A DNA stretch of 13,982 bases from NCBI GenBank assembly GCA_900549445.1, contig UROS01000048.1, forward strand, positions 1-13,982. Direction: 5' to 3'. Shown here one piece after another: positions 5,605 to 13,982 of the stretch; the stretch's first letter is position 1; each line of letters begins with the position of its first letter. The notes below the pieces were generated by a model, which saw only the letters and a list, made by a program, of their open reading frames with translations, had not been told where the DNA came from and did not search any database. The position numbers were made by a program, and so were the translations under genes. The DNA comes from an uncultured Porphyromonadaceae bacterium (GTDB taxonomy: Bacteria > Bacteroidota > Bacteroidia > Bacteroidales > Muribaculaceae).

Positions 5605-7662
5605 TCATTTCTGAGGTACGATTTCAACCTTGGTGATGTTTACATCGGAACCCTGAAAGATGATGCCGCAGTCAATGGCTTTTTCCTGATCGCAGTCCTG
5701 ACGGTTGGCAAGAATCTTGTCGATGTTGGCTTGCGTTATAATGAAATCGGCTTCGTGATAATCCTGGAACGTGTTCCAACCGAACATATCGGAGGGTACC
5801 CACGTACCGGCTGCCGTATATTTGGTGATGGGATTGCCGTCTCCGTCAAACACGTCCTCCGGCATCACGGCTTCCCAGTTCCACTCGGTGTTCCACTGAC
5901 CGTCGTTGATCTGTGCCTGACACCATACTCCGGCTTTGCAGTTGAAGTGGATACGCAGCAGTGAGCCCGCCTCGGCGGTTTCAAAGTATTCAGCGGGGAT
6001 GCATACCCGTCCGCCGGCACCCCAGGAGAGGTCTACATTGCCGCTCCACACTTCGATGGGTTCGGGTGCGGAGGGAGTAGGTGTGTCGCCCCCGTCGATA
6101 GTCTTTCCAGGCTCATACTTGATGGCGGTCAAGTTCAGTCCGCAGCCGTAGATAACGAAGCTGCCTTCTGCGATGAACCGGTCGATGTCGGCCTGCGCGA
6201 TTTCAACCTTGAAGTTCTTTTCTGCAGGATCAATAATCACGCCGCCGCTTCCCGGGTCAACGGGCGAAACCTTAGACCATGCGGTACTCCAGTCTGCATA
6301 GGTGAGCTTGAGGATATGATCGCCCTCAACTGCATCGTCGTGACTGAAGTAGATGGTCATCAGACCCGGCTTGTTGACAGCGCCTTCACGTTCGATGAAC
6401 TTCTTCCACAATCCGGCATCCCAGGTAGCGGGATAGAGATTGCCGCTCCAGCCGCCGAGACTTACGTTGCCTTTCCAAATGTACGGTAGCTCAACGAGCA
6501 TGGCAACGCCTACGGTCGGGGCTACACATGAATTCTGATAGAAGGTAACGTTGCCGTCCTGGAACTTGTCGTTGACCTTGAAGGAGATGGCATTGTTGCC
6601 TTCGAGGGTATAGTCGGTGAACTTGTTCTGTGTGTCGCCGGGGAGGAAGAGGCGCTTAACGCGGTTGAGGTTCTGACCCTCGAAGCGGAGAGTCATGCCA
6701 ACTTCGAGATCTTCGACCACATTGTTCTCGGGAGTGAGTACGACCTCGTTTCCATCAACGAATATTTTCTCGATCTTCACGAGGGGAAGGGTGAATGCGG
6801 GAGTGGTGATGGTGTTGCCCGAAGCGAGAGTAAGGGTAATCTCACCGTCGGCGCACTCTTCGGGAACTTCGAGTTTGATGCTGGAACCGTCTTCGGCCAC
6901 TGTCCAGTCGTCGGAGGCAAGCTCAACACCACCGGGGAAGGTGATTTTGTCGACATACTGGAGGTTGGAGCCGCTGATGGTCATGGGCTCGAAGAAGTCG
7001 TAGTCAGTCTTGTCGAGCGCGGTCACCTCGGGAGAGATGATTTCGAGCGGAGTGGGATAAGTGTATTCCCAGGGCTCGTTCTCAGCACCGTCGGTGAAAG
7101 AGATGTCGCCGCTCTGAGCGCCGCGGGGCACGGCAACCTTAAGTTCGCGACGCGAAGCCGACACGAAGTCGATAGAGGGAACCTCAACGCCGTTGCTGAA
7201 AGTGACGGAAGCGATATTGTAGACGCAGTCGCCTTTGACGGTGACGATGTCGCCGGGCAGAAGACCGGTGACGGGGGTCACTTCGGTTACGGTGATCTCC
7301 TCGTCGTAGGAGAGAAGACTCTTCGATACGATAGTGTCGTTCGACATGGTGACGAGGCGGAGATGGCCGGCGAGAGCCTCTTCGGGCACAACGACACGGA
7401 TAAGGTTTCCGCCCTCGAGAGTGAAGTCAGTTACATCGACATCAATAGGGAAGACAACGGTCTTCACTTTGTGGAGGTTCTGGCCATGAATTTCGATGGC
7501 CTGACCACGGGTGGCGGGCATCACTCCGAAGTACTGGAGGACAACGCCGTCCTTGTTGCCCGCGAGGTTGTCGTCATCGTCGGAGCACGCTGTGAATCCC
7601 AGCGAACCGGCTGCTACAGCCGCAGCGACAAGGAAAGTTGAAAATTTATTTAAAGTTTTCAT
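5605..7662 (-). CDS. Surface glycan-binding lipoprotein: four IPT/TIG-like repeats plus two C-terminal modules
   Basis: This is a 685-residue protein with no catalytic domain. The signal peptide ends in GFTAC (Cys26) and is followed by SDDDD, a surface-export signal. Four IPT/TIG-like beta-sandwich repeats cover about residues 38-120, 123-203, 206-293 and 297-391. They carry the recurring patterns I-x-G-x-N-L-x-x-V-x-x-V-x-F and V-P-x-x-x-x-x-G. They probably form a rod that lifts the end of the protein off the membrane. Two related modules follow, about 393-517 and 535-685, joined by a Thr/Pro-rich linker (GGDTPTPSAPEP). Both begin W-x-GN-V-x-L and are rich in Trp. This gene sits 26 nt after the other binding protein and 17 nt before the GH26 that carries the same module. 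Its likely role is capture of mannan or glucomannan chains at the cell surface, working with SusCD. Ligand specificity cannot be read from sequence. Confidence 0.85.
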   Translation of the reverse strand: MKTLNKFSTFLVAAAVAAGSLGFTACSDDDDNLAGNKDGVVLQYFGVMPATRGQAIEIHGQNLHKVKTVVFPIDVDVTDFTLEGGNLIRVVVPEEALAGHLRLVTMSNDTIVSKSLLSYDEEITVTEVTPVTGLLPGDIVTVKGDCVYNIASVTFSNGVEVPSIDFVSASRRELKVAVPRGAQSGDISFTDGAENEPWEYTYPTPLEIISPEVTALDKTDYDFFEPMTISGSNLQYVDKITFPGGVELASDDWTVAEDGSSIKLEVPEECADGEITLTLASGNTITTPAFTLPLVKIEKIFVDGNEVVLTPENNVVEDLEVGMTLRFEGQNLNRVKRLFLPGDTQNKFTDYTLEGNNAISFKVNDKFQDGNVTFYQNSCVAPTVGVAMLVELPYIWKGNVSLGGWSGNLYPATWDAGLWKKFIEREGAVNKPGLMTIYFSHDDAVEGDHILKLTYADWSTAWSKVSPVDPGSGGVIIDPAEKNFKVEIAQADIDRFIAEGSFVIYGCGLNLTAIKYEPGKTIDGGDTPTPSAPEPIEVWSGNVDLSWGAGGRVCIPAEYFETAEAGSLLRIHFNCKAGVWCQAQINDGQWNTEWNWEAVMPEDVFDGDGNPITKYTAAGTWVPSDMFGWNTFQDYHEADFIITQANIDKILANRQDCDQEKAIDCGIIFQGSDVNITKVEIVPQK
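5608..6060 (-). other. C-terminal module 2 of the IPT-repeat lipoprotein
   Basis: This encodes residues about 535-685. Its key positions are VWSGNVDLSWG (538-548), GSLLRIHF (566-573), NDGQWNTEWNW (586-596), ITQANIDKIL (642-651) and IIFQGSDVNITKVEI (667-681). The same order of motifs occurs in module 1 and in the GH26 insertion. This copy is longer because of an extra segment around residues 600-636. It is probably glycan-binding, by context only. Confidence 0.6.
6112..6486 (-). other. C-terminal module 1 of the IPT-repeat lipoprotein
   Basis: This encodes residues about 393-517. Its key positions are IWKGNVSLGGWSGNL (395-409), HILKLTYADWSTAW (449-462), IAQADIDRFI (488-497) and FVIYGCGLNLTAIKYE (502-517). 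It shares the W-x-GN, the central L-x-x-x-Y/F-x-x-x-x-x-W strand, the A-D/N-I-D helix and the I-x-G-x-x-x-x-T-x-I/V end with module 2. The two are likely ancient duplicates. Confidence 0.6.
6490..7551 (-). repeat. Four tandem IPT/TIG-like domain repeats (protein-level)
   Basis: Residues about 38-391 of the 685-residue lipoprotein hold four diverged copies of an 80-95 residue domain. Each copy has a G-x-N/C-x-x-x-V-x-x-V/I-x-F strand and a later V-P/V-N ... G strand, for example QAIEIHGQNLHKVKTVVF (54-71) and MTLRFEGQNLNRVKRLFL (323-340). The repeats are diverged at sequence level and boundaries are by eye. Confidence 0.75.
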
Positions 7663-7688
7663 TGATGATTTCTTGTATAATGTCGGTT

Positions 7689-9032
7689 TTATTCAATGGG
7701 AACCACGCGGATGTTGTCGACGCAGATAGCGGGGGAGCATTCGGCACCGGCGTCGCCGCCTGCGAAGACGATGGTGAATCCGTCGAACGAATCATTATTG
7801 TAGAGAGTGCTCATCGACTCGCCCTGGCGGTTGAAGCGGAAGGCGCTGAGGGGCACGGTAACGGTAACCCACTGGTCGGCGGTATTGAAGTTGAAGCCGG
7901 AATCCTTGAAGTCTGCGAACGGCTGATAGAAGCAGCGGGCGTAGCCTACGCCTTCCCAGTCGCCGGACTCATAAAGATAGCTGTTAGTGGCGTTGTTGGT
8001 GTAGTGCACTACCGAGGCGGGAGTAAACATCATGGTCATTGCGGTCGACTTCCAGGGACGGGAAGCGGGCACACACATCTCAAACTTCACCTGAAGCTCC
8101 GACCAGTTGTTGCGGCGGAGAATGTCGGCGAACGCGGGCATCTGGGAGAGACGGGGATTCTCGGGAGTATCCTCGGGCCAGTATTCGAGGTGGCCGTCGT
8201 CCTCGCCGGCGCCCCAGCCGTCCTCACCCCAGGTGGTGAGACCGAAGGTCATGAATCTGCCGTCGATGGGAGTCACTTCGGGAATGCCCTCGCCTTCGAG
8301 GTTGTCGTAGACCTTGGCGTTGTGCCAGCCGTGGCCGCCCTGAAGACCGCCGTGGCTGCCATCGAAGTCGAAGATGATGTTGAGATCGTCCTTATAACGG
8401 AACTTGGTTTTCGACTTGCCATAGATTGAAGCGAGGGTCAGGTAACCGGGTTCCCAGTTGTCGGGCACAACGATTGTGAGCGCGGTCTGGGTGAACGACT
8501 TGATCTCGGCCTTGTGGCCTGCAGCGTCGGTGACGGTCATCTCAAACGAGGGATCGCTTACGAAATAGTCGCCGTAGATAGTGGCTTCGCTGCCTGCGGG
8601 AGCCCATTCGCACGACATAGAGGTGCCTTTCGGGGCGGGCACGAGGCTCTTGAAGGGATAGGGAATGGTGTCGTTGCCCCAGGTTATCATATAGAGGTTG
8701 TCGGTCACCTTGGCGGGAATCTGCGAGGGAAGATCCACGAGCAGATGGTTGTCGGTAATGAGCGAAGTATTGAGAATGGCCTTCTGGTCGTTGAAATACA
8801 GCTCATGGATGGCACGGAGGTTATCGCCCACGATGCAGATTGTATTGCTCAGGTATGCGCCCGTCAGCAGCGAGTCGGCAGCGGCGGGGTCGGTGGAGCG
8901 GATGAACTGGATGGTGGGAGTTCCCTCGGCGCCTTTGTATTTGTCAGGCTCGTCCTCGCAGGACACCGTTCCCAGCGCCATTGCGCAGAGTCCGAGTGCG
9001 ATTGCCAGGCGGCCAGTAGATATATGGTTCAT
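7689..9032 (-). CDS. Surface glycan-binding lipoprotein, SGBP-B-like
   Basis: This is a 447-residue protein without catalytic motifs. The signal peptide ends in GTVSC (Cys25), followed by EDEPD, an acidic surface-export signal. Two IPT-like beta domains span about residues 38-130 and 131-215. The first has CIVGDNLRAIHELYFND (66-82) and the second has ATIYGDYF and LTIVVPDNWEPGYLTL. The C-terminal domain (216-447) opens with IIFDFDG (219-225) and GHGWH (233-237) and continues with WGEDGWGAGEDDGHLEYW (268-285). This layout resembles the C-terminal binding domain of Bacteroides SGBP-B proteins (Pfam SGBP_B_XBD, as I recall) and of the third gene in mannan loci. Aromatic residues such as Trp268, Trp273 and Trp285 are candidates for glycan stacking. 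It follows susD by 33 nt, the normal place for such a protein. It probably binds mannan or glucomannan at the cell surface; the ligand is inferred from neighbours. Confidence 0.85.
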   Translation of the reverse strand: MNHISTGRLAIALGLCAMALGTVSCEDEPDKYKGAEGTPTIQFIRSTDPAAADSLLTGAYLSNTICIVGDNLRAIHELYFNDQKAILNTSLITDNHLLVDLPSQIPAKVTDNLYMITWGNDTIPYPFKSLVPAPKGTSMSCEWAPAGSEATIYGDYFVSDPSFEMTVTDAAGHKAEIKSFTQTALTIVVPDNWEPGYLTLASIYGKSKTKFRYKDDLNIIFDFDGSHGGLQGGHGWHNAKVYDNLEGEGIPEVTPIDGRFMTFGLTTWGEDGWGAGEDDGHLEYWPEDTPENPRLSQMPAFADILRRNNWSELQVKFEMCVPASRPWKSTAMTMMFTPASVVHYTNNATNSYLYESGDWEGVGYARCFYQPFADFKDSGFNFNTADQWVTVTVPLSAFRFNRQGESMSTLYNNDSFDGFTIVFAGGDAGAECSPAICVDNIRVVPIE

Positions 9033-9065
9033 TTTTGTGGATTATTAGAATTGGACGGGTGATGA

Positions 9066-10802
9066 TTAGTAGGCATACTCGGTGCGGACGTCACACTCGA
9101 TGGGATCCTTGAGGAGGTTGGGGTTGAACACGACGTCGGCTGATGGGAAGGGCAGCGTGAAAGACTGCGCGGTCACGTTGGGAACCGGAGTGTCGGTATC
9201 GTAGCGGGGAGCCTCTTCGCCGGCCTCGACTGCCCACGACTTACGTTCGGAGTCGTACCATGCCTTGTAGAGGTTGTTGATGTTGTAGTAAGTGTTGCGG
9301 CGCTGAGTGGTAAGCTCGTTGATGCAGAACTGGAGATCCCAGTAAGAGCGGCGCACGTAGTCGTACCAGCGGTCGCCTTCGCCTGCGAACTCAAGGAGAC
9401 GCTCTTTCCAGATATCATCGTAAGTGATGGAGGAAACGGGGTCGTAGGAAGTGAGCGCACGGCCGCGGACAGCGTTGTAGGCTGCGACAGCGTCGGCGTC
9501 GGAGGTAGAATTCGCTGTTCCCATCTTAGCCTCGGCGAAAACCAGGTAGACGTCGGCGAGACGGAGGATATGGGTGGCGAGTTCGTTGGCCATGTTGTCG
9601 GGGGTAACACCGAGAGCCGACACGTGGTCGAAGGTGTTGCCGTAGAGGTGCTTCACGTTCCAGGCGCCGGTGGGCGACTGCCATTCGCCGGGACCGCCTT
9701 TGCCGTAGTCGGCATCGTAGCAGAAGTTAAGCGGATCGAAACCGCCCTTGTCGGTCCAGAAGTACTCATACTTGTCGCCGGGGAGCATCATGGTAGCCTT
9801 GCGGCGCTTGTCGAGATCGCGGCGGAGTGCGGGATCCTCGAGCGCATCAACACCGAAAGCGTCCTGAAGAGCCACCGAGGGGCCTCCGTAACCGCCCCAG
9901 CAGTCGCCGAATTCATCGAAACCTACGGGAGCGAGGTCGCTCTGGAGAGTGTTCTGCTGAGTCCAGGGGTCGCGGCCTGCTTTCCAGCGCCATGCTATGA
10001 GAGATTCATCGCTCACGTTGTTGGTGAGGCGGAAGATGTCGGAATACTCGGGCATGAGCTGACGGCCGGAATTGTCGATCACGTCCTTGGCATAGGATGC
10101 AGCCTTTGCGAGGTCGTCGGCATTGCGGGTGCCTGAGAGGCCGGCGCGGGTAAGATAAACCTTTGCGAGGAGACCTTCGGCGCAGTATTTGTCGATACGT
10201 CCGGGCTGGGCGGCCTTTTCGGGGAGAAGCTCGATGGCTTTCTCGAGAGTCATGACGATATACTCGTAGACGTCGGCGCGGCGAACCTTGTACTTGCTGT
10301 TATAGGTTCCGCCTTCGAGTTCGGCAGAGTTTGAGTGGATGATGGGCACATCGCCGAAAGAGCGTACGAGATAGAAGTAGGCCATAGCTTTCCAGGTGAG
10401 GCACTCGCCCTGGCAATAAGCGCGGACATCGGCGGGCGCGGGAGACTTGGCGAGATTCTCGTAAACGGTGTTGGCGTGACCGATCACAGCCCAGAGAGAG
10501 TATGACATGTTCACCAGATTCTCGTCGGTACCGTTGACGGTGAAGGTGAGGTATGGCGATGAGCCTTCGTAGCGGAGACCCGACATGATTTCGCCTACCT
10601 TGATGAAACCGCGCTGGAAGTCGTACCAGGGAGAGTTGTAGAGGTAGTTGACACCCTGGTAGCACTGCTCGGCGGTCTGGTAGAAGTTGTCGGAAGTGTA
10701 GCTGTCGTCGGTGGGACGGTTCAGGAAGTCGTCACACGAGGTGAGTCCCAGACCGAGTCCGGCTATCACAAGACCATATTTGATGCTATTTGCGATTTTC
10801 AT
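9066..10802 (-). CDS. susD-like: SusD-family surface glycan-binding lipoprotein
   Basis: This is a 578-residue outer-membrane lipoprotein that forms the lid of the SusC transporter and helps deliver oligosaccharides into it. The signal peptide ends in LTSC (Cys23), followed by the family-typical DDFLNRP. The N-terminal SusD-like region (about 24-230) contains helical TPR-like segments, for example CQGECLTWKAMAYFYLVRSFGDVP. The C-terminal SusD/RagB region (about 280-578) includes the characteristic DIWKERLLEFAGEGDRWYDYVRR block. The end, FNPNLLKDPIECD, is also typical. It starts 27 nt after the susC stop, as in nearly all SusCD pairs. The length matches the family. The bound glycan cannot be told from SusD sequence by eye; the neighbouring GH26 genes point to beta-mannan. 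Confidence 0.97.
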   Translation of the reverse strand: MKIANSIKYGLVIAGLGLGLTSCDDFLNRPTDDSYTSDNFYQTAEQCYQGVNYLYNSPWYDFQRGFIKVGEIMSGLRYEGSSPYLTFTVNGTDENLVNMSYSLWAVIGHANTVYENLAKSPAPADVRAYCQGECLTWKAMAYFYLVRSFGDVPIIHSNSAELEGGTYNSKYKVRRADVYEYIVMTLEKAIELLPEKAAQPGRIDKYCAEGLLAKVYLTRAGLSGTRNADDLAKAASYAKDVIDNSGRQLMPEYSDIFRLTNNVSDESLIAWRWKAGRDPWTQQNTLQSDLAPVGFDEFGDCWGGYGGPSVALQDAFGVDALEDPALRRDLDKRRKATMMLPGDKYEYFWTDKGGFDPLNFCYDADYGKGGPGEWQSPTGAWNVKHLYGNTFDHVSALGVTPDNMANELATHILRLADVYLVFAEAKMGTANSTSDADAVAAYNAVRGRALTSYDPVSSITYDDIWKERLLEFAGEGDRWYDYVRRSYWDLQFCINELTTQRRNTYYNINNLYKAWYDSERKSWAVEAGEEAPRYDTDTPVPNVTAQSFTLPFPSADVVFNPNLLKDPIECDVRTEYAY

Positions 10803-10829
10803 AATTGGTGTTTTAGGAATTGGAGAGAA

Positions 10830-13800
10830 TTATAAGGATATGTTCAGACCAAACGAGTAGACCGTAGGCGACGGGTAGCGGCCGAAGTCGAGGCCGTAGA
10901 CGAGACCGGAGGAATCCTGGGTCGAAGCGCCCACTTCGGGATCGTAGCCGTCGTAGCCGGTGATAGTCCAGAGGTTCTGGATGTTGGCGTAGACACGGAG
11001 GCTCTGAAGACCGATTTTGCGGAGCATCTTGCTGTCGAAGGTGTAGCCGAGCGATATGTTTTTCAGGCGGATATATGAGCCGTCTTCAATATAGCGGTCG
11101 GAGATGCGGTCGTTGTCGTTGGGGTCGGCGGTGACGGCGCGGGGAATCTTGGTTCCGGGATTGGCCACCATCACGTTGTTGATATCGTTGTACCAGAACT
11201 GGCCGGCGGGATAGACCTTGGAGGGGTCGATGGGCACGAGGCGGGCGCGGTCGTTGACAGTGTTGAGCTGGTTTGACCATGCCGAGTTCATGTGGGTGAG
11301 GCCGATGCTCAGGTAGTTCATCACGTCGTTGCCGTAGGAACCGTTGATGAAGATGGAGAGGTCGAAGTTCTTGTAGCGGAAGGTGTTGTTCCATCCGAAG
11401 GTGAAGTCGGGCATGGGGTTGCCGATGACGGTGCGGTCGTTTTCGTCGATCTTGCCGTCGCCGTTCACGTCCTTGAACTTGAGGTCGCCGGGCCATACGG
11501 TGTTGGCGCTGTTGAATACGCCGTTAGTGGGATACTTGTCGCTCTTGGGAGAGTTCTGGATGTCGGCGAGATCCTTGTAGACGCCTTCCACCACGTAGCC
11601 GTAGAAGTTGTAGAGGGGCTGGCCGATTTCAGAAACCGAAACCACGTCGCTCCACTGGCCGTAGCCTACGAGGTTGGCGTTTTTGGTGCCGGTGAGCGCT
11701 TTGAGTTTGTTGCGGTTGAAGGAGAACTGCACGCTGGTTTCCCACTCGAATTCGCCTACGAAGGGACGGCCGGTGAGTTCGAGTTCGAGACCTTTGTTGA
11801 CGATCTCGCCGAAGTTGCCTTTGGGTGCAGCGAGAGCGGAAGAGCCGTTACCCTGGGTACCCATGTAGGAGGGAAGCTGCATCGACATAAGCATGTCTTT
11901 GGAGGTCTTGTAGTAGAGGTCGCCGGTGAAGGTGATTCTGTTGTTGAGGAAAGCGAGGTCGAGACCGAGGTTCCACTGTTCCTGCTTCTCCCATTTCACA
12001 GCCTCGTTGGCGATGTTGGCGGGACGGTAGCCTGCGCCGAGAGCGGAGGGCATGCGGCTCATTGCCACACCCCACGCGAAAGCGCCGATGTTGGCGTTAC
12101 CGGTCTGACCCCAGCCGATGCGGAGTTTGCCGTTGTTGAACCAGTCGGAAACCGAGCCGAAGAACTTCTCGTTGGAGAAGCGCCATGCGCCTGCTACAGA
12201 GTGGAAGCCTGCCCAGCGGTTCTTGGGGCCGAAGTTGGAGCTGCCGTCGTAGCGGTAAGTATAGATGAGCATGTAGCGGCCGTCCCAATTAAGGGTCTCA
12301 CGGGTGAAGAACGAAGCCATCGAAGAGCTGCCCCATCCTGCGGAGATTGTGGGGGTACCTGTACCGAGAGCCGGGTTGTGAACCTCGTTGGAGGGAAGAC
12401 CGGTATTGGATACGGAAGCGTAGTCGTAGTGCGACTCCCAGCATTCCTGACCTACCATGGCGTTGTAGGAGAGTTTGTCCCATTCACCGTTGTAGGTTAC
12501 GTAATTCTTCACAGCCCAGAACCACGAGTTGTTGTCCTGAATGCTGGAAGAGTTGGCGGAGCGTACCCAGCCGCCGAGGTCGACGGTAGGCTTGAAGCGC
12601 TTACCCTGGCTCTGGCTTACGTCGTAGTCGAATTCAGCGTGCCAGGTGAGGTTCTTGATGGGAGTTACATCGAAGAAGAAGTTACCCGTGAGTTTGCGGC
12701 GGGAGAGCTTGATTTCGTCGAGCATGGCGAGAGCCACGGGGTTGGGGTTGGTATAGCCTTCGCGGACTACTGAAGAGTAGTTGCCGTCGATGTCGTAGAT
12801 AGGTATGTCGGGCACGGTGGTAAGAGAGTAGTTGATGATACCCCGCTCACCGTCGGCGAGCTTGAGATTCTCGTCGATGTCGGAGTAGGTCGACGAGAGG
12901 CCGAGTTTGAGCCAGCTCTTGAGCTGGGCGTCGAGGTTGGCGCGCAGCGAGAAGCGGCGGAAGTCGGAACCGATGAGTGTACCTTCCTGATCCATATATG
13001 AACCCGAAACGTAGTACTGAACTTTATCTGTACCGCCCTGGGCAGCTATCTGGTGCTGCTGCTGGAGCGCGGTGCGGAACACGGCGTCCTGCCAGTTTGT
13101 GCCGACACCGAGAATGGAGGGATCGCGGTATACGTTGTTTTCCTTCTGCTGTCCGGTTGCAACGAGATCGTTGTAGTAGCTTGCGAACTCGCGGAGGTTC
13201 ATCATGTCGAGGCGCTTGCTCTGGTGGTTCCATGCAACCATGCCGTCGTAGGTGAACTTGGCTTCGCCCGATTTACCGCGCTTGGTGGTGATGAGGACAA
13301 CGCCGTTGGAGCCCTGGGCACCGTAGATAGCGGTTGCGGAGGCGTCCTTGAGGATTTCCATCGAGACGATATCGGAGGGGTTGATGGTGGAGAGGGGCGA
13401 GATGGTCGACACTTTACCGTTGCCGAGAGCGTCGCCGAGACCGAAGGATGAGCCGGAATTACCGCCGCCCTGAACGATCACACCGTCGATTACGTAGAGA
13501 GGCTCTGCGTTGGCGTTGATGGTTGCCTGACCGCGCACGCGGATAGACGACGAAGAACCGGGAGCACCGGAAGTGGCCACTGCCTGGACACCGGTTGCGC
13601 GGCCCTGGAGCGACTGGTCGAGGTTGGTGATGACGGAGCCTTTCATGGCATCCTCACCAAGCGAGGTTGAAGCGCCGGCGAGGTCGCTCTTCTTCATTGT
13701 ACCGTAACCTACAACGACAACCTCATCGAGCACCTCGGAGTCGTCCTCGAGGGTTACGGTGACGTTGGTTCTGCCGTTGAGGGGCACTTCCTGGGATTTC

Positions 13801-13963
13801 ATTCCCACATAAGATACTAAGAGAGTGGCGTCGGCCGACTTCACCTTGAGGGAGAAATCGCCGTCGAAACCGGTAGCTGAACCGTTTGTGGTGTTGCCCT
13901 TCTCTTGAACTGTCGCACCGATAAGCGGTTCGCCCGACTTATCCTGCACGATACCTGTCACTG
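10830..13963 (-). CDS. susC-like: SusC-family TonB-dependent oligosaccharide transporter (5' end missing)
   Basis: This is an outer-membrane beta-barrel that imports oligosaccharides with TonB energy, partnered with SusD. About 1044 residues are visible. The frame is open to the adapter junction at 13963; the GTG at 13959-13961 encodes an internal Val of the VTGIVQD motif and is not a start. The signal peptide and first strand are therefore missing. The carboxypeptidase-regulatory-like domain (to about residue 75) has GEPLIGATV and ends before the SusC signature DEVVVVGYGTMKKSDLAGA (79-97). The plug domain is about 88-230 and holds PLYVIDGV and the SusC block MEILKDASATAIYGAQGSNG (201-220). 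The barrel follows and ends YSFGLNISL. An EF-hand-like loop, DVNGDGKIDEND, lies near residues 831-842. The promoter and any regulator are beyond the right edge. Confidence 0.97.
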
Positions 13964-13982
13964 CTGTCTCTTATACACATCT
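13964..13982 (-). other. Tn5 mosaic end from the sequencing library (non-genomic)
   Basis: CTGTCTCTTATACACATCT is the exact reverse complement of the 19-bp mosaic end at 23-41. It marks the right edge of the tagmented fragment and truncates the susC gene. It is not part of the genome. Confidence 0.98.

Noticed and set aside
11292..12773. Long plus-strand open frame of 493 codons opposite susC
   Set aside because: It lies wholly antisense to a certain SusC gene and has a low-complexity Val/Gly/Glu-rich composition typical of a shadow frame. It has no recognisable domain.
13959..13961. GTG as the start codon of the SusC gene
   Set aside because: The frame stays open to the junction, and the residue is the Val of the usual VTG opening strand of the regulatory domain. 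The signal peptide is missing, so the gene is truncated by the fragment end.
23..13982. A 19-bp perfect terminal inverted repeat (23-41 and 13964-13982), as if the window were a Tn5-like transposon
   Set aside because: The repeat is the engineered Tn5 mosaic end attached to the Nextera index and read-1 adapter. No transposase gene is present, and both edges cut genes.

Overview
The window is a stretch of a Bacteroidales polysaccharide utilization locus (PUL), most consistent with beta-mannan or glucomannan use. The evidence for Bacteroidales is a SusC/SusD pair, lipoproteins with Cys-Asp/Glu export signals, IPT-type surface glycan-binding proteins and an absence of clear Shine-Dalgarno sequences. 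The moderately GC-rich coding style would suit a gut Muribaculaceae or Prevotella-like species, but that rank is inference. Every gene lies on the minus strand, so transcription runs from high to low coordinates.

The first 41 bases and the last 19 bases are not genomic. They are Illumina Nextera/Tn5 adapter (index, read-1 adapter and mosaic end at the left; mosaic end in reverse complement at the right). The biological sequence is therefore 42-13963, and both terminal genes are cut by the fragment ends.

In transcription order the genes are: a SusC-type TonB-dependent transporter whose N-terminus is missing (10830-13963); SusD (9066-10802); a surface glycan-binding lipoprotein resembling the SGBP-B family (7689-9032); a second surface lipoprotein with four IPT/TIG-like repeats and two C-terminal beta-sandwich modules (5605-7662); a surface GH26 endo-mannanase with an N-terminal Ig-like domain and an extra module inserted in its catalytic domain (3806-5587); a cytoplasmic GH94 cellobiose phosphorylase (1262-3703); a smaller GH26 lipoprotein without the surface-export signal (141-1256); and the first 27 codons of a probable GH130 mannosyl phosphorylase (42-123). 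Gaps are 5 to 33 nt except for 102 nt before the GH94 gene, which holds a strong hairpin. No gene-free stretch exceeds 300 bases.

Working model: the surface proteins bind and cut (gluco)mannan, SusCD imports the oligosaccharides, the second GH26 trims them in the periplasm to disaccharides, and the cytosol splits cellobiose (GH94) and mannosyl-glucose (GH130) with phosphate, giving sugar 1-phosphates. No inner-membrane sugar transporter, mannobiose 2-epimerase, alpha-galactosidase, esterase or regulator is visible; they may lie beyond the cut ends. The overall plan resembles known Bacteroides mannan PULs. The features most worth a second look are the GH94/GH130 pairing, the module inserted in the GH26 enzyme and repeated in its neighbour, and the hairpin.
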